Source of the DNA: Pseudomonadota bacterium | Lineage (GTDB): Bacteria; Pseudomonadota; Gammaproteobacteria; Pseudomonadales; Pseudohongiellaceae | Assembly: GCA_022563075.1 (NCBI GenBank) | Contig: JADFOC010000016.1 | Location: 1 to 14,179 of the forward strand | Length of the DNA stretch: 14,179 nt | Direction of reading: 5' to 3' | Notes under the pieces: generated by a model | Databases searched by the model: none | Seen by the model: the letters and a program-made list of their open reading frames with translations, nothing else | What the model was told of the DNA's origin: nothing | In this document: one piece after another, positions 7,544 to 14,152 of the stretch | How positions within the stretch are numbered: the stretch's first letter is position 1 | Layout of the letters: each line of letters begins with the position of its first letter | Position numbers and translations under genes: made by a program

Positions 7544-7783
7544 CTTGGAATTGAAATAATTACCAATACCGACACCGCTTAAGCCGCAACGCTACTGATT
7601 GGGGGCCTCCGGGGATATCTGGACGCTAACAACTCATACAATCGCAGGGGGCAGGCTTATTTGATTAGCACTGATAGGAAAATCTCTCTCCTGTGCCCTG
7701 GTCTGCAGCAGTTGCCCTGCCCTCCTATCGGTGCGAACATTATCCTTCTTAGCGTACGCCTATCACTGATTCGAGAGAAAGCC
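7542..7783. other. Upstream region of the glyoxalase II gene
   Basis: About 240 bp between the operators and the glyoxalase II start. The glyoxalase frame is open back to 7661, but those codons show no homology and the ribosome site fits the ATG at 7784. No clear promoter, hairpin or small gene is visible. The nearby operators could also influence this divergent gene. Confidence 0.4.
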
Positions 7784-8575
7784 ATGATTGTCGAGCAAAT
7801 CTGGACTGGTAATGCCTACCGCAATTTTAATTACCTGGTGGTTTGCCCCGATAGCGGTGAGGCGCTGGCGATCGATCCACTGGATCATGAGAAGTGTCTT
7901 CGCGCCGCCCAGGAAAATGGCTGGACTATCACCCAAGTCCTGAACACGCACGAACATGGAGATCACACGGGAGGCAATAAGCAAGTGATCGCCGCTACCG
8001 GCGCGAAGTTGCTGGCCCATCAGAACGCCGCTAACAGCATTCCTGGCATGGATGTCGGTTTATCCGCGGGCGATGTGGTCAAGGTAGGTAAGAGTGTAGA
8101 GCTGCTGGTGTTGGACACACCAGGACACACCATGTCTCACATCTGTCTGCTGTCACAAACCGATGAGCCCGCATTGTTTAGTGGAGATACCCTGTTCAAC
8201 GCCGGTGCCGGCAATTGTCACAATGGCGGCCACCCCAAGGAACTCTATGGCACCTTCGCCAGCCAGCTTTCGAAACTGGCGGATGCCACCAAGATCTATC
8301 CAGGTCACGACTACATCAGCAACAATCTGGAGTTTACGCTGTCCCGGGAGCCGGATAACGCCAGAGCCAAATCCTTGCTCGATGAACTAAAGGATCAAAA
8401 TCCTGCCGCCGCACTGGTAACCACATTCGCCATGGAAAAAGAGATCAACACTTTTTTCAGATTGGAGAATCCATCGGTGATTGCCACGCTGAAAGCGGAA
8501 TTTCCAGAGATGCCCGATGATCCTGACCCGCAAACCGTGTTCCTTAAACTGCGGGAACTCAGGAATACCTGGTGA
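7784..8575 (+). CDS. gloB: Hydroxyacylglutathione hydrolase-like metallo-beta-lactamase-fold hydrolase (glyoxalase II)
   Basis: A 263-residue cytoplasmic protein with all metal ligands of the glyoxalase II family: THEHGDH (His56, His58, Asp60, His61), GHT (His115), SGDTLF (Asp135) and YPGHDY (His175). The C-terminal part (about 185-263) has the substrate-binding element EPDNARAKSLLDEL and an NTFFRLENPSV segment, matching the C-terminal domain that binds the glutathione moiety. It would hydrolyse S-lactoylglutathione to lactate and glutathione in methylglyoxal detoxification. The ATG at 7784 follows GAGAGAAAG and begins directly with the family N-terminus, so the longer frame from 7661 is not used. 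No glyoxalase I is nearby. Because MBL hydrolases have diverse substrates, the symbol is likely but not certain. Confidence 0.88.
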   Translation: MIVEQIWTGNAYRNFNYLVVCPDSGEALAIDPLDHEKCLRAAQENGWTITQVLNTHEHGDHTGGNKQVIAATGAKLLAHQNAANSIPGMDVGLSAGDVVKVGKSVELLVLDTPGHTMSHICLLSQTDEPALFSGDTLFNAGAGNCHNGGHPKELYGTFASQLSKLADATKIYPGHDYISNNLEFTLSREPDNARAKSLLDELKDQNPAAALVTTFAMEKEINTFFRLENPSVIATLKAEFPEMPDDPDPQTVFLKLRELRNTW

Positions 8576-8598
8576 TGATGGTCAGGCAGGAGCCATGA

Positions 8599-8643
8599 GT
8601 AGCAGATTTATTGAGTCAATTTTGTGAAGTAAATCTGTCCCCT
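8599..8643. repeat. REP/MITE-like hairpin element (CAGATTTA ... TAAATCTGTCCCC)
   Basis: CAGATTTA (8603-8610) and TAAATCTG (8630-8637) are perfect 8-bp inverted arms, and the small palindrome TTGAGTCAA sits at 8611-8619. The right side ends in AAATCTGTCCCC, a motif I associate with dispersed palindromes near REP-associated transposases in gammaproteobacteria (from memory, not searched). The left arm has lost the matching GGGGA. It lies between two convergent genes and may also act as a two-way terminator. Confidence 0.5.
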
Positions 8644-8715
8644 CTCGACACCGGCCCGGCACCAAATTAAAACCACCTGCTTCGAGCATGGGTTTTTCTT
8701 CTGCCCCTGCTCAGA

Positions 8716-9720
8716 TCAATTTGACCGATCTTGTTCCTGTACACGAGCACCGCTCAGACGGCTCTCCATCGCGTAATTACCCTCATGGCAGGCATACTCG
8801 TACTGTGTGTATCTGTTGTCCCGTTTATAGGGAAAAGCCACCGTCCACGGGGCCGTGTAGGTTTCAGGGTCATCGACAGTGAGTGAATAGCGTAGCGTGT
8901 CCTGGTCAACGAAGGTGAAAGTCTCCACCATGGTTCTGCCCTCATGTTGCGGTGCATTCCTTGGACCGGGAGTGCCGGGGGCACGCATGTTGGGAACATA
9001 CTTAAAATTGGTGGATTCGATAATCAGTGTATTGCCCTCCCAATGACCACGGGGATCTCCTTCCCAGAGCTTAATTTTGTCATTCACATGGGGGCCGGCA
9101 TCGATCGGAATAATACGGGCATTGTGGATCATCTCGCTGTGAATCATGACGTAGCCTGGTGACTGTAGGATCAGTTTGCCATTGTTATAAGCCGTCGGCA
9201 TCATCATCCCAAACACACCGCGCGACAGACAGCGATCACCAGACTCCACCGTAGCGGCGGAATCGTGCTCATGCTCAGCGTTATAGGCAGCGCGGGCCTT
9301 ACCCCGTTCGGTCATCTCTGGGCGGCGACCATTTTGAGGCTCGACGATAAGGGCTGGAGCATCGACCACAATATCCTCCCAAAACCAGTCGAACCAGTAA
9401 TTCTCATAGGCGCCCACGCCCCGGCTGTTCTCAAACCCGGTCCAGGTGGCCGCCTTTCTGGCCTGGTCTCGGCCCTGGATGAATGCGGTGAGCTCTTCCG
9501 CGGTTGGCTCTCGACCTTGGAACTGCTCAGGAAGCTCCAGAGGGGTAGCCGTAGCCCCAACGTTGTTCCACATTCCTGTTATATCAGGCTGACCATCCGC
9601 CAGTATATTTGGGGTCCAGTCGGTTTGTGCACTGACAGTTATTCCAAGACCCAAGGTGAACGCGAGCATAATTGCCATCTTCACTGGATCCATCTTGAAT
9701 CTATCTGAATTGATGCTCAT
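8716..9720 (-). CDS. Exported protein of unknown function with WEG motif
   Basis: A 334-residue protein starting at 9720, where GGAGGTGAG lies 4 bases before the ATG; the frame is open to 9783 but those codons have no support. A hydrophobic segment (15-31, MAIMLAFTLGLGITVSA) ending in Ala-Gln looks like a cleavable signal peptide. The mature protein has QPDITGMWNN, a region rich in acidic and aromatic residues (about 100-125), RCLSRGVFGMMMP, and GHWEGNTLIIESTNF (225-239), then YEYACHEGNYAMES near the end. This set recurs in exported proteins often found in many paralogues in marine gammaproteobacteria and acidobacteria. The WEG segment matches the DUF6152 protein at 3373-4395. Function is not known; a periplasmic role is all I can infer. 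Confidence 0.75.
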   Translation of the reverse strand: MSINSDRFKMDPVKMAIMLAFTLGLGITVSAQTDWTPNILADGQPDITGMWNNVGATATPLELPEQFQGREPTAEELTAFIQGRDQARKAATWTGFENSRGVGAYENYWFDWFWEDIVVDAPALIVEPQNGRRPEMTERGKARAAYNAEHEHDSAATVESGDRCLSRGVFGMMMPTAYNNGKLILQSPGYVMIHSEMIHNARIIPIDAGPHVNDKIKLWEGDPRGHWEGNTLIIESTNFKYVPNMRAPGTPGPRNAPQHEGRTMVETFTFVDQDTLRYSLTVDDPETYTAPWTVAFPYKRDNRYTQYEYACHEGNYAMESRLSGARVQEQDRSN

Positions 9721-9783
9721 TTTTCTCACCTCCGCGAAGACCTGTATCCAGGCAGAATAAAAGCTATCTCGGTTTAAGTCCAT

Positions 9784-9941
9784 CGTCCATTTTTGGCCCC
9801 TTATTCTAGAACGATACCGGGCAACTGCTAATCCATGCTGAAATTCCCTGGTATGGGTCGATAAGCCCTCAATTCAGGAGATTTACTGATAAAGCTGTCC
9901 TTTTTAGCGCTCCCGTACGTCAAAGTAATTAACTTGTCCGT
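9784..9941. other. Intergenic stretch without recognisable features
   Basis: Together with the poorly conserved first 150 bases of the following remnant, this gives about 300 bp without a convincing gene. It is upstream of the exported protein on the - strand and probably holds its promoter. No hairpins or repeats were noticed. Confidence 0.4.
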
Positions 9942-10397
9942 TTGATTCCCCTGCGGCTCGCCCGGATATCCGCCAAGCTTAAATGCTGGTGCCAGCGTCT
10001 TGCACACCTGTTGGGATCATCGCTCCTGGCGGCTTTCGCTTTTGCCGGCTTGGGCGAAGACATCGGCGCTGCCGTGAATGCCTGCGTTGAAGATGGCCTG
10101 TTCACGGGTGTGCTGTTTGCTGGCCGGCTGCTTTCAGTTGAACTTCTGGAGCAGATGCTTACTCCCGACCCGGTTGTCAGTGTAACTTATGCCCTGGGCA
10201 TCGTAGTAACCGGCGAAGGTGAGAAGCGGGCATATGGCCACGATGGGGGCAGCAATGGTGTTACTTCCTGGATGCAATATTTTCCCGAGAATGACACCAG
10301 CATCATCATCCGGTCCAACTATGGCTTCGCGCCGTTAGGTGAAATAATCAACGCTATAGTTCGGACGATCTTCGTGGCGGGAAACGAACCCAACTAA
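9942..10397 (+). pseudogene. C-terminal remnant of a serine beta-lactamase/PBP-like hydrolase
   Basis: The frame is open from a TTG at 9942, but recognisable protein begins near 10092: LFAGRLLSVELLEQMLTP, then YALGIVV, then YGHDGGSNGVTSWMQYFPENDTSIIIRSNY and a final helix. This is the last third of class C beta-lactamase-type hydrolases (COG1680), with His-Asp-Gly as the third active-site motif. The SxxK serine and YxN motifs, normally about 200 residues further upstream, are missing, and I did not find them in other frames of the preceding sequence. The gene is therefore a 5'-deleted remnant. The last 44 bp overlap the end of the converging DUF2784 gene. Confidence 0.7.
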
Positions 10398-10746
10398 ACA
10401 GGATCAAACAGCCAAATAAGGTGTAGACCACGATGAATATCCACGCTGGGGCTTCGTAGTACAGAATGCGTTGCAACCAGTATTGAATGAAACTCCCGGT
10501 ATATTGATCATTGCCGGCTTGGAAGCGAAGTCTCATTTCTAAACTGGTCAGCGGACAAATCAGGCCAAACCAGGACTGCGCTACAACGATTGAAATGCAA
10601 CCAAGGTGCACGGCCCTGAACCACCAATTGCGTACCCAGGGCCACTGCCGCATACCACCTACTAAGATCAGTGGCATTCCGCCCACAATAAATACGACAA
10701 ATAGAAAATGAACAAGTAGCACTGCATCTGCGAGAACTTGATTCAT
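10354..10746 (-). CDS. DUF2784 integral membrane protein
   Basis: A 130-residue protein with TGGAGAAA directly before its ATG. Helices lie at about 7-30 (LLVHFLFVVFIVGGMPLILVG), 44-64 and 100-119. The diagnostic segment GLICPLTSLEMRLRFQAG (61-78) and the YTGSFIQYWLQRILYYEAP element (82-100) match the DUF2784 family of small bacterial inner-membrane proteins, whose function is unknown. The C-terminus after the last helix is a short basic tail. The gene's end overlaps the beta-lactamase remnant on the other strand, so the neighbouring DNA has been rearranged, but this gene itself looks intact. It lies downstream of the exported methyltransferase on the same strand, separated by a hairpin repeat. 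Confidence 0.85.
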   Translation of the reverse strand: MNQVLADAVLLVHFLFVVFIVGGMPLILVGGMRQWPWVRNWWFRAVHLGCISIVVAQSWFGLICPLTSLEMRLRFQAGNDQYTGSFIQYWLQRILYYEAPAWIFIVVYTLFGCLILFSWVRFPPRRSSEL

Positions 10747-10796
10747 TTTCTCCAGTTCCTAGCTCACCGCCTAGCGACCCGTATTAGAGAAATCAT

Positions 10797-10860
10797 GGGA
10801 TCAGGTCTTCAGTTGCACACCGCGTGAATCGTCGTTGTGTAGCAATGAAAATCTGACCCC
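10797..10860. repeat. REP/MITE-like hairpin element (GGGATCAGGTCTTC ... GAAAATCTGACCCC)
   Basis: The left arm GGGATCAGGTCTTC (10797-10810) pairs with GAAAATCTGACCCC (10847-10860) at 11 of 14 positions. The stem continues with TTGC-ACAC on the left and GTGT-A-GCAA on the right, giving a long imperfect hairpin with a loop of about 14 bases. The end motif GGGGTCAGATTTTC resembles dispersed palindromes in gammaproteobacterial genomes. It sits just after the methyltransferase stop and could terminate or protect that transcript. Confidence 0.55.
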
Positions 10861-10869
10861 GTGTTTTCG

Positions 10870-11628
10870 CTATGGGTTTCTATAGCGATGAATGAAGCGA
10901 CTGGTTTTCCCGCGCACCGCCGGAGCAAAGACCATCACCGTAGGATCATCGGTATCATTTAAAAGAATATCGCTCTCCGCCTCCAGCACGAAGCCGGCTG
11001 CTTCCAGAACTCTTTTTGTCAGTACGGGTGAAATGCGATGTATGGCATTCCCCGATGAACTGGGTGCGTCATCCACGGCCACATGATCGATGACGGCTAG
11101 AGTTCCACCAGATTTTAAAGCCGATCGGAACATCGCCAACTTGGCATCAACATCAACAGCAAATCTTTCAAAATAGAGATCATGAAAATTTTGAATCAAG
11201 AAAACTTGATCCAAGCTGTCTTCTTTTAATTCGAGGTCTTTGAAATCGGCATAGATAGGCACCACATTATCCAGATGCTCGGAATTTCTGATATGTGCGG
11301 CGAAGGCATAATCGGGGTCCATCCCTGAGGCTGCAAAAACATGTGAGATAACTCGGCCCTCAGCACCAACAACCCCGGCAAGTATTTCTGTATAATAGCC
11401 GCCGATGGCGATTACATCTAAAACGGTCATTCCAGGTTGCACACCCATAAATTTGATTACTTCAGCCGGTTTACGCAGGGCATCGCGGCTACTGTTAGTC
11501 TCCAGTCTTGCTGGATTATTTACCGCAGCCTGAATCAAGTCATCATAGTCATCCGCTGGTAATGCAGTGAACGGCAGAACCGACAGGACTGCGCCAACCA
11601 CCAGCGCGTTCAAATATTTTGTTTTCAT
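10870..11628 (-). CDS. Exported class I SAM-dependent methyltransferase-like protein (COG4798 type)
   Basis: A 252-residue protein with GAGGAG eight bases before the ATG. It has a clear signal peptide (hydrophobic 8-23, cleavage likely after ALPA, residue 25). The mature start DYDDLIQAAVNNPAR, then RDALRKPAEVIKFMGVQPGMTVLD, and the SAM loop region VLDVIAIGGYYTEILAG (69-85) match the predicted exported methyltransferases of COG4798. A later SGGTLAVIDH strand (about 174-183) and an AGFVLEAE element complete the Rossmann-like fold. Related proteins read FPGGGYY at the SAM loop; here IAIGGYY has lost one glycine. Neither the substrate nor how SAM would be available outside the cytoplasm is known, so a non-methyltransferase binding role is possible. 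Confidence 0.82.
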   Translation of the reverse strand: MKTKYLNALVVGAVLSVLPFTALPADDYDDLIQAAVNNPARLETNSSRDALRKPAEVIKFMGVQPGMTVLDVIAIGGYYTEILAGVVGAEGRVISHVFAASGMDPDYAFAAHIRNSEHLDNVVPIYADFKDLELKEDSLDQVFLIQNFHDLYFERFAVDVDAKLAMFRSALKSGGTLAVIDHVAVDDAPSSSGNAIHRISPVLTKRVLEAAGFVLEAESDILLNDTDDPTVMVFAPAVRGKTSRFIHRYRNP

Positions 11629-11691
11629 GGGTTACTCCTCAATTAATGGCGTGCCGATAGCATAAACAGGCGCCTCGCCTGCGTCTACCTG

Positions 11692-11718
11692 TATGCACAG
11701 TGATTAACTGTGTGCATA
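11692..11718. promoter_or_regulatory. 27-bp inverted repeat, candidate operator
   Basis: TATGCACA (11692-11699) and TGTGCATA (11711-11718) are perfect 8-bp arms around GTGATTAACTG. It lies 64 bp upstream of the methyltransferase start, in the divergent region before the sensor remnant. The symmetry suits a dimeric regulator; no candidate regulator is adjacent. Confidence 0.35.
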
Positions 11719-11726
11719 AACTCAGA

Positions 11727-11768
11727 AGGATAGATTGGACATCCACAAGGATAGATTGGACATCCACA
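11727..11768. repeat. Perfect 21-bp tandem duplication
   Basis: Two identical 21-bp units, each containing GGATAGATTGGACATCCAC, lie head to tail at 11727-11747 and 11748-11768. Each holds the small inverted repeat TGGA-CA-TCCA. The 21-bp period places the two palindromes on the same helix face, about 95-135 bp before the sensor remnant. It may be a duplicated regulator site or replication slippage. Confidence 0.6.
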
Positions 11769-11861
11769 AAAATATTCATTCAAATCAAGGGCTGCCTGCT
11801 GAATTTCTGCGGGAGTCCAACTTGTTTGCACTTTGTTTATTGGGTGCAAAATCAATAAGAC

Positions 11862-12152
11862 ATGAAAACACTAAACCTCTTAGCACTGTTTCTGCCCTTG
11901 CTGAGTTTCGCTCAGGAAGTTAACTTCGAAGCCATTGCATCCGAAACCGCAAGGTCCATGGTGTACCGATCCATCTTCGAAGGTAGCCGAGGCTATATCT
12001 GGTAAGGCACCAGGGATCAAGGTGTTATTCGCCAAGCGGGTGATGTATTCGAGCAATTGATACTCCCCGATTCCATGAATCTAACTGGCGCCGCATCGAT
12101 TCATGCAACCAAGGATGGAAGTGTTTATTTCGCTGCTCTATTGGAGTTTTAG
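11862..12152 (+). pseudogene. N-terminal remnant of a two-component-type propeller sensor
   Basis: From the ATG, the frame encodes a signal peptide (MKTLNLLALFLPLLSFAQ), then YRSIFEGSRGYIW, an in-frame TAA at 12003-12005, then GTRDQGVIRQAGDVFEQL and more sequence up to a TAG at 12150-12152. Read through the stop, this gives the beginning of a periplasmic beta-propeller sensor with Reg_prop repeats, whose typical wording is GxIWFGTxxGGLxRxxG. The TAA stands exactly where Tyr or Phe is expected in IW-x-GT, so one base change would restore it. The gene also breaks off after 96 codons, whereas such sensors run to many hundreds of residues. It is therefore doubly broken, by nonsense mutation and deletion. 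Confidence 0.6.
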
Positions 12153-12234
12153 TCAGGGAGACCAGAATCAAGCAAGGCAGACAGATCTGTGCAGCATTAT
12201 CTTGTCAGTACCCAATGAATAATGGAGCCAGGGT

Positions 12235-13848
12235 CTACGGCTCGCGGCGGCTGCCTCTACTGCGTCGATTGTTTTGGCTCGACTGCCTTGACGCAGAGGG
12301 TGTACTGCGAACACTGGATGAAGAGCGTGCGCTACGCGAATTAGAAGATGATCGGGTGTTCTGGGAAGCAGAACGTGTGCTCCTGGAAGGAGCGGGAGCC
12401 GAAGATCGACTGGTGGTGCGGGCTGGCTCGGTTCTTCGAACCGGTGGCGCGGAACGTTGTCTGCTTGGTGCCTGACGGACCGAGCGACTTCTGGTCTCAG
12501 CCGGTGCAATTCGTTGGCCGCGATTCACCGTGGTATTTCGCCGATTGGAACGATTAGTGACTCTGGTATTTTGAGTCGACAGGGCCACCGTAGGTTGCGC
12601 TCGAGTGAGATTAACTGTCGATCGTGTTGACCGATTTGAAGTCGCGCGAACAGAGTTCGAGTCACGCTGATTGCGTACTAGATCCCCGGTTCTACCCCTG
12701 CGCCGTCTGTCCTCGGCTGCAGGACGAACATCACTCCTTTGGGCACGTACGCGATTGACAGCCGTGGAAGTATTGGCAGTAACGGGGGTCGAATTCGTAA
12801 GAGTATTCGCTAATGGCCTGGATGTTCTGTCATTGTCCCGTCGATTACTCTGGCGTCGCGAAACCTCTCGGGATGGCTGCGTGCTCCGATTGTTGTTGGC
12901 AAATGCCGTGGTGGGAGTTGGATCGATCCGGACCCCGCGGTTATCGTTCGAAGCTCTACGCCCTCGCCTGTCGTTCGATACCGTCCGCACATCGGCTGCT
13001 GAGTAGATATTGTTCCGATTGCGACGATCAGTTGGACGTGACCCGCTGTTTCCCTGTGGTCGCCAATAACTGCCCTCGCGGAATCGATTGGTTGGCGTTC
13101 GATGGTGATTATCCACATAGAACCGATTGAAAGCACCAAGATTGGGGCGACGGTAATGGTGGCTGGAATCGTAATGATACCCATTATAGGGGTGGTGGGA
13201 ATAACTCGGGTGGTAGACATGCAGATGGTGATCTGACCAGCCGATGGTAAACGCCGAAGTGACACCCCAGAAATAATCGGACATAAAGTGATGCCCTGCC
13301 GCATAGGGATAATAGTAAACCGGGTAAGCGGTGGGATAGTAGTGATAGACCGGCTGCGTCTGATAGACGATAACTTCTTCTGGCACGTAATAAGGCACGT
13401 AGACCACAGTTTCATCTACCTGGGTGATTACGATAGCCGTGTCACTACTGCTCACGTCCTGAAATTCGTCGGATTTCAGATTTCCAGCGGCATAAGCGAG
13501 GTCGCGAAATGATTTAATGGCAGTAAGAACATCGGCCTCCTGGTTCACGACAGCCTCTCCGAGTTGCCATGTCCATTGGATATTCTCGTTCATCATCTGC
13601 ACCACTTCCGGATAGTTCAGCAAGGCGATCACGGATTCATCCCAGCTCGCATCGGGTTCCAGGCTGCTGTCGGATGCCAGTCGATCCAGGAATCGAGCCG
13701 CCAGCACGATCTGCAAGGGGTAGGTGGAGGCAGGCAGGATGATGGCTAACAGGTTATCGGGATAGAGCGCAATCGGGCCGACGAATTCTTCCAGCTCACT
13801 GGCGGTAAATGCCGGCAACTGGGTTTCGAGGGCGTCAGTTCGATCCAA
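12235..13848 (-). CDS. DUF3300 (YacH-like) protein with long basic low-complexity tail, N-terminus altered
   Basis: The DUF3300 domain starts almost at the first residue: FTASELEEFVGPIALYPDNL, ASTYPLQIVLAARFLDRL, then SWDESVIALLNYPEVVQMM, WTWQLGEAVVNQEADVLTAI, AAGNLKSDEF, and VVYVPYYVPEEVIVY. A Tyr/His-rich segment follows (about 165-245). Residues from about 250 to 537 are almost wholly Arg, Ser, Thr and Asn with Pro, strongly basic and surely disordered. Family members are exported; here no signal peptide exists in this or other - frames upstream. The listed start is TTG (13846-13848) with AGGAG seven bases before it, so translation is possible, but the preceding bases are also coding on the other strand. 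I think the original N-terminus was removed by a rearrangement. Function of the family is unknown. Confidence 0.75.
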   Translation of the reverse strand: MDRTDALETQLPAFTASELEEFVGPIALYPDNLLAIILPASTYPLQIVLAARFLDRLASDSSLEPDASWDESVIALLNYPEVVQMMNENIQWTWQLGEAVVNQEADVLTAIKSFRDLAYAAGNLKSDEFQDVSSSDTAIVITQVDETVVYVPYYVPEEVIVYQTQPVYHYYPTAYPVYYYPYAAGHHFMSDYFWGVTSAFTIGWSDHHLHVYHPSYSHHPYNGYHYDSSHHYRRPNLGAFNRFYVDNHHRTPTNRFREGSYWRPQGNSGSRPTDRRNRNNIYSAADVRTVSNDRRGRRASNDNRGVRIDPTPTTAFANNNRSTQPSREVSRRQSNRRDNDRTSRPLANTLTNSTPVTANTSTAVNRVRAQRSDVRPAAEDRRRRGRTGDLVRNQRDSNSVRATSNRSTRSTVNLTRAQPTVALSTQNTRVTNRSNRRNTTVNRGQRIAPAETRSRSVRQAPSRQRSAPPVRRTEPARTTSRSSAPAPSRSTRSASQNTRSSSNSRSARSSSSVRSTPSASRQSSQNNRRSRGSRREP

Positions 13849-13866
13849 GAAAGTGCTCCTCTGATC
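13843..13866. other. Probable junction: DUF3300 5' end against an opposite-strand membrane-protein gene
   Basis: To the left, the - strand encodes a DUF3300 domain that lacks its signal peptide. To the right, the + strand encodes a basic linker plus membrane helix, with the frame open but unstarted across the DUF3300 N-terminus. Each gene lacks its 5' end. The exact breakpoint cannot be fixed; the range is my estimate. Confidence 0.4.
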
Positions 13867-13965
13867 GATGCCCCGATTTTCGGCAGTGCGACGGCGGATG
13901 GCGCTGCAACAGCAACAATCCGTTCCGATAGAAAGACAAAATCATCGCGACGCATCTCACCGCTG

Positions 13966-14127
13966 ATGCATCTGTTCGGAATCGTATTTTTTGGTTTTAT
14001 CGGACTCTTACTTGGGCTTGCAGTGCTTCTCTTTTTGGGCAAAGCAGAACCGATTCTTCAAGTCCTGCCGGAGAGTTCCATTCAAGAATGGTTGTGGAGG
14101 GTGAACTCGCTCGGGAGCGGCAATTGA
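13966..14127 (+). CDS. Single-pass membrane protein, probably the C-terminal part of a longer gene
   Basis: From the in-frame ATG at 13966 the product is 53 residues: a hydrophobic helix of about 22 residues (LFGIVFFGFIGLLLGLAVLL) followed by KAEPILQVLPESSIQEWLWR and a short tail. The frame is open further upstream through codons that look coding from about 13,850: an IDAPIFGSATADGAATATIR stretch, then a basic RSDRKTKSSRR segment just before the helix, a normal cytoplasmic flank. I therefore think the true gene began further 5' and was cut at the junction. The organisation (linker, basic patch, one helix, short tail) reminds me of planctomycete membrane-anchored proteins, but that is a weak impression. 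I do not recognise the family. Confidence 0.45.
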   Translation: MHLFGIVFFGFIGLLLGLAVLLFLGKAEPILQVLPESSIQEWLWRVNSLGSGN

Positions 14128-14152
14128 GAATCATGCCGCGAGACGACTCGAT

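Noticed and set aside
7661-7783. Longer N-terminus for the glyoxalase II
   Set aside because: The added 41 residues have no family counterpart; the ATG at 7784 has a ribosome site and starts with the conserved domain.
9721-9783. Upstream start for the WEG-motif exported protein
   Set aside because: GGAGGTGAG is placed for the ATG at 9720, and the extra residues would displace the signal peptide from the N-terminus.
12181-12190. ACAGATCTGT palindrome after the sensor remnant
   Set aside because: A perfect 10-bp palindrome but short, isolated and not clearly related to the REP-like elements; likely chance.
12810-13415. 201-codon - strand frame inside the DUF3300 gene
   Set aside because: It is an out-of-frame shadow caused by biased Arg/Ser/His codons; it has no ribosome site or motifs.
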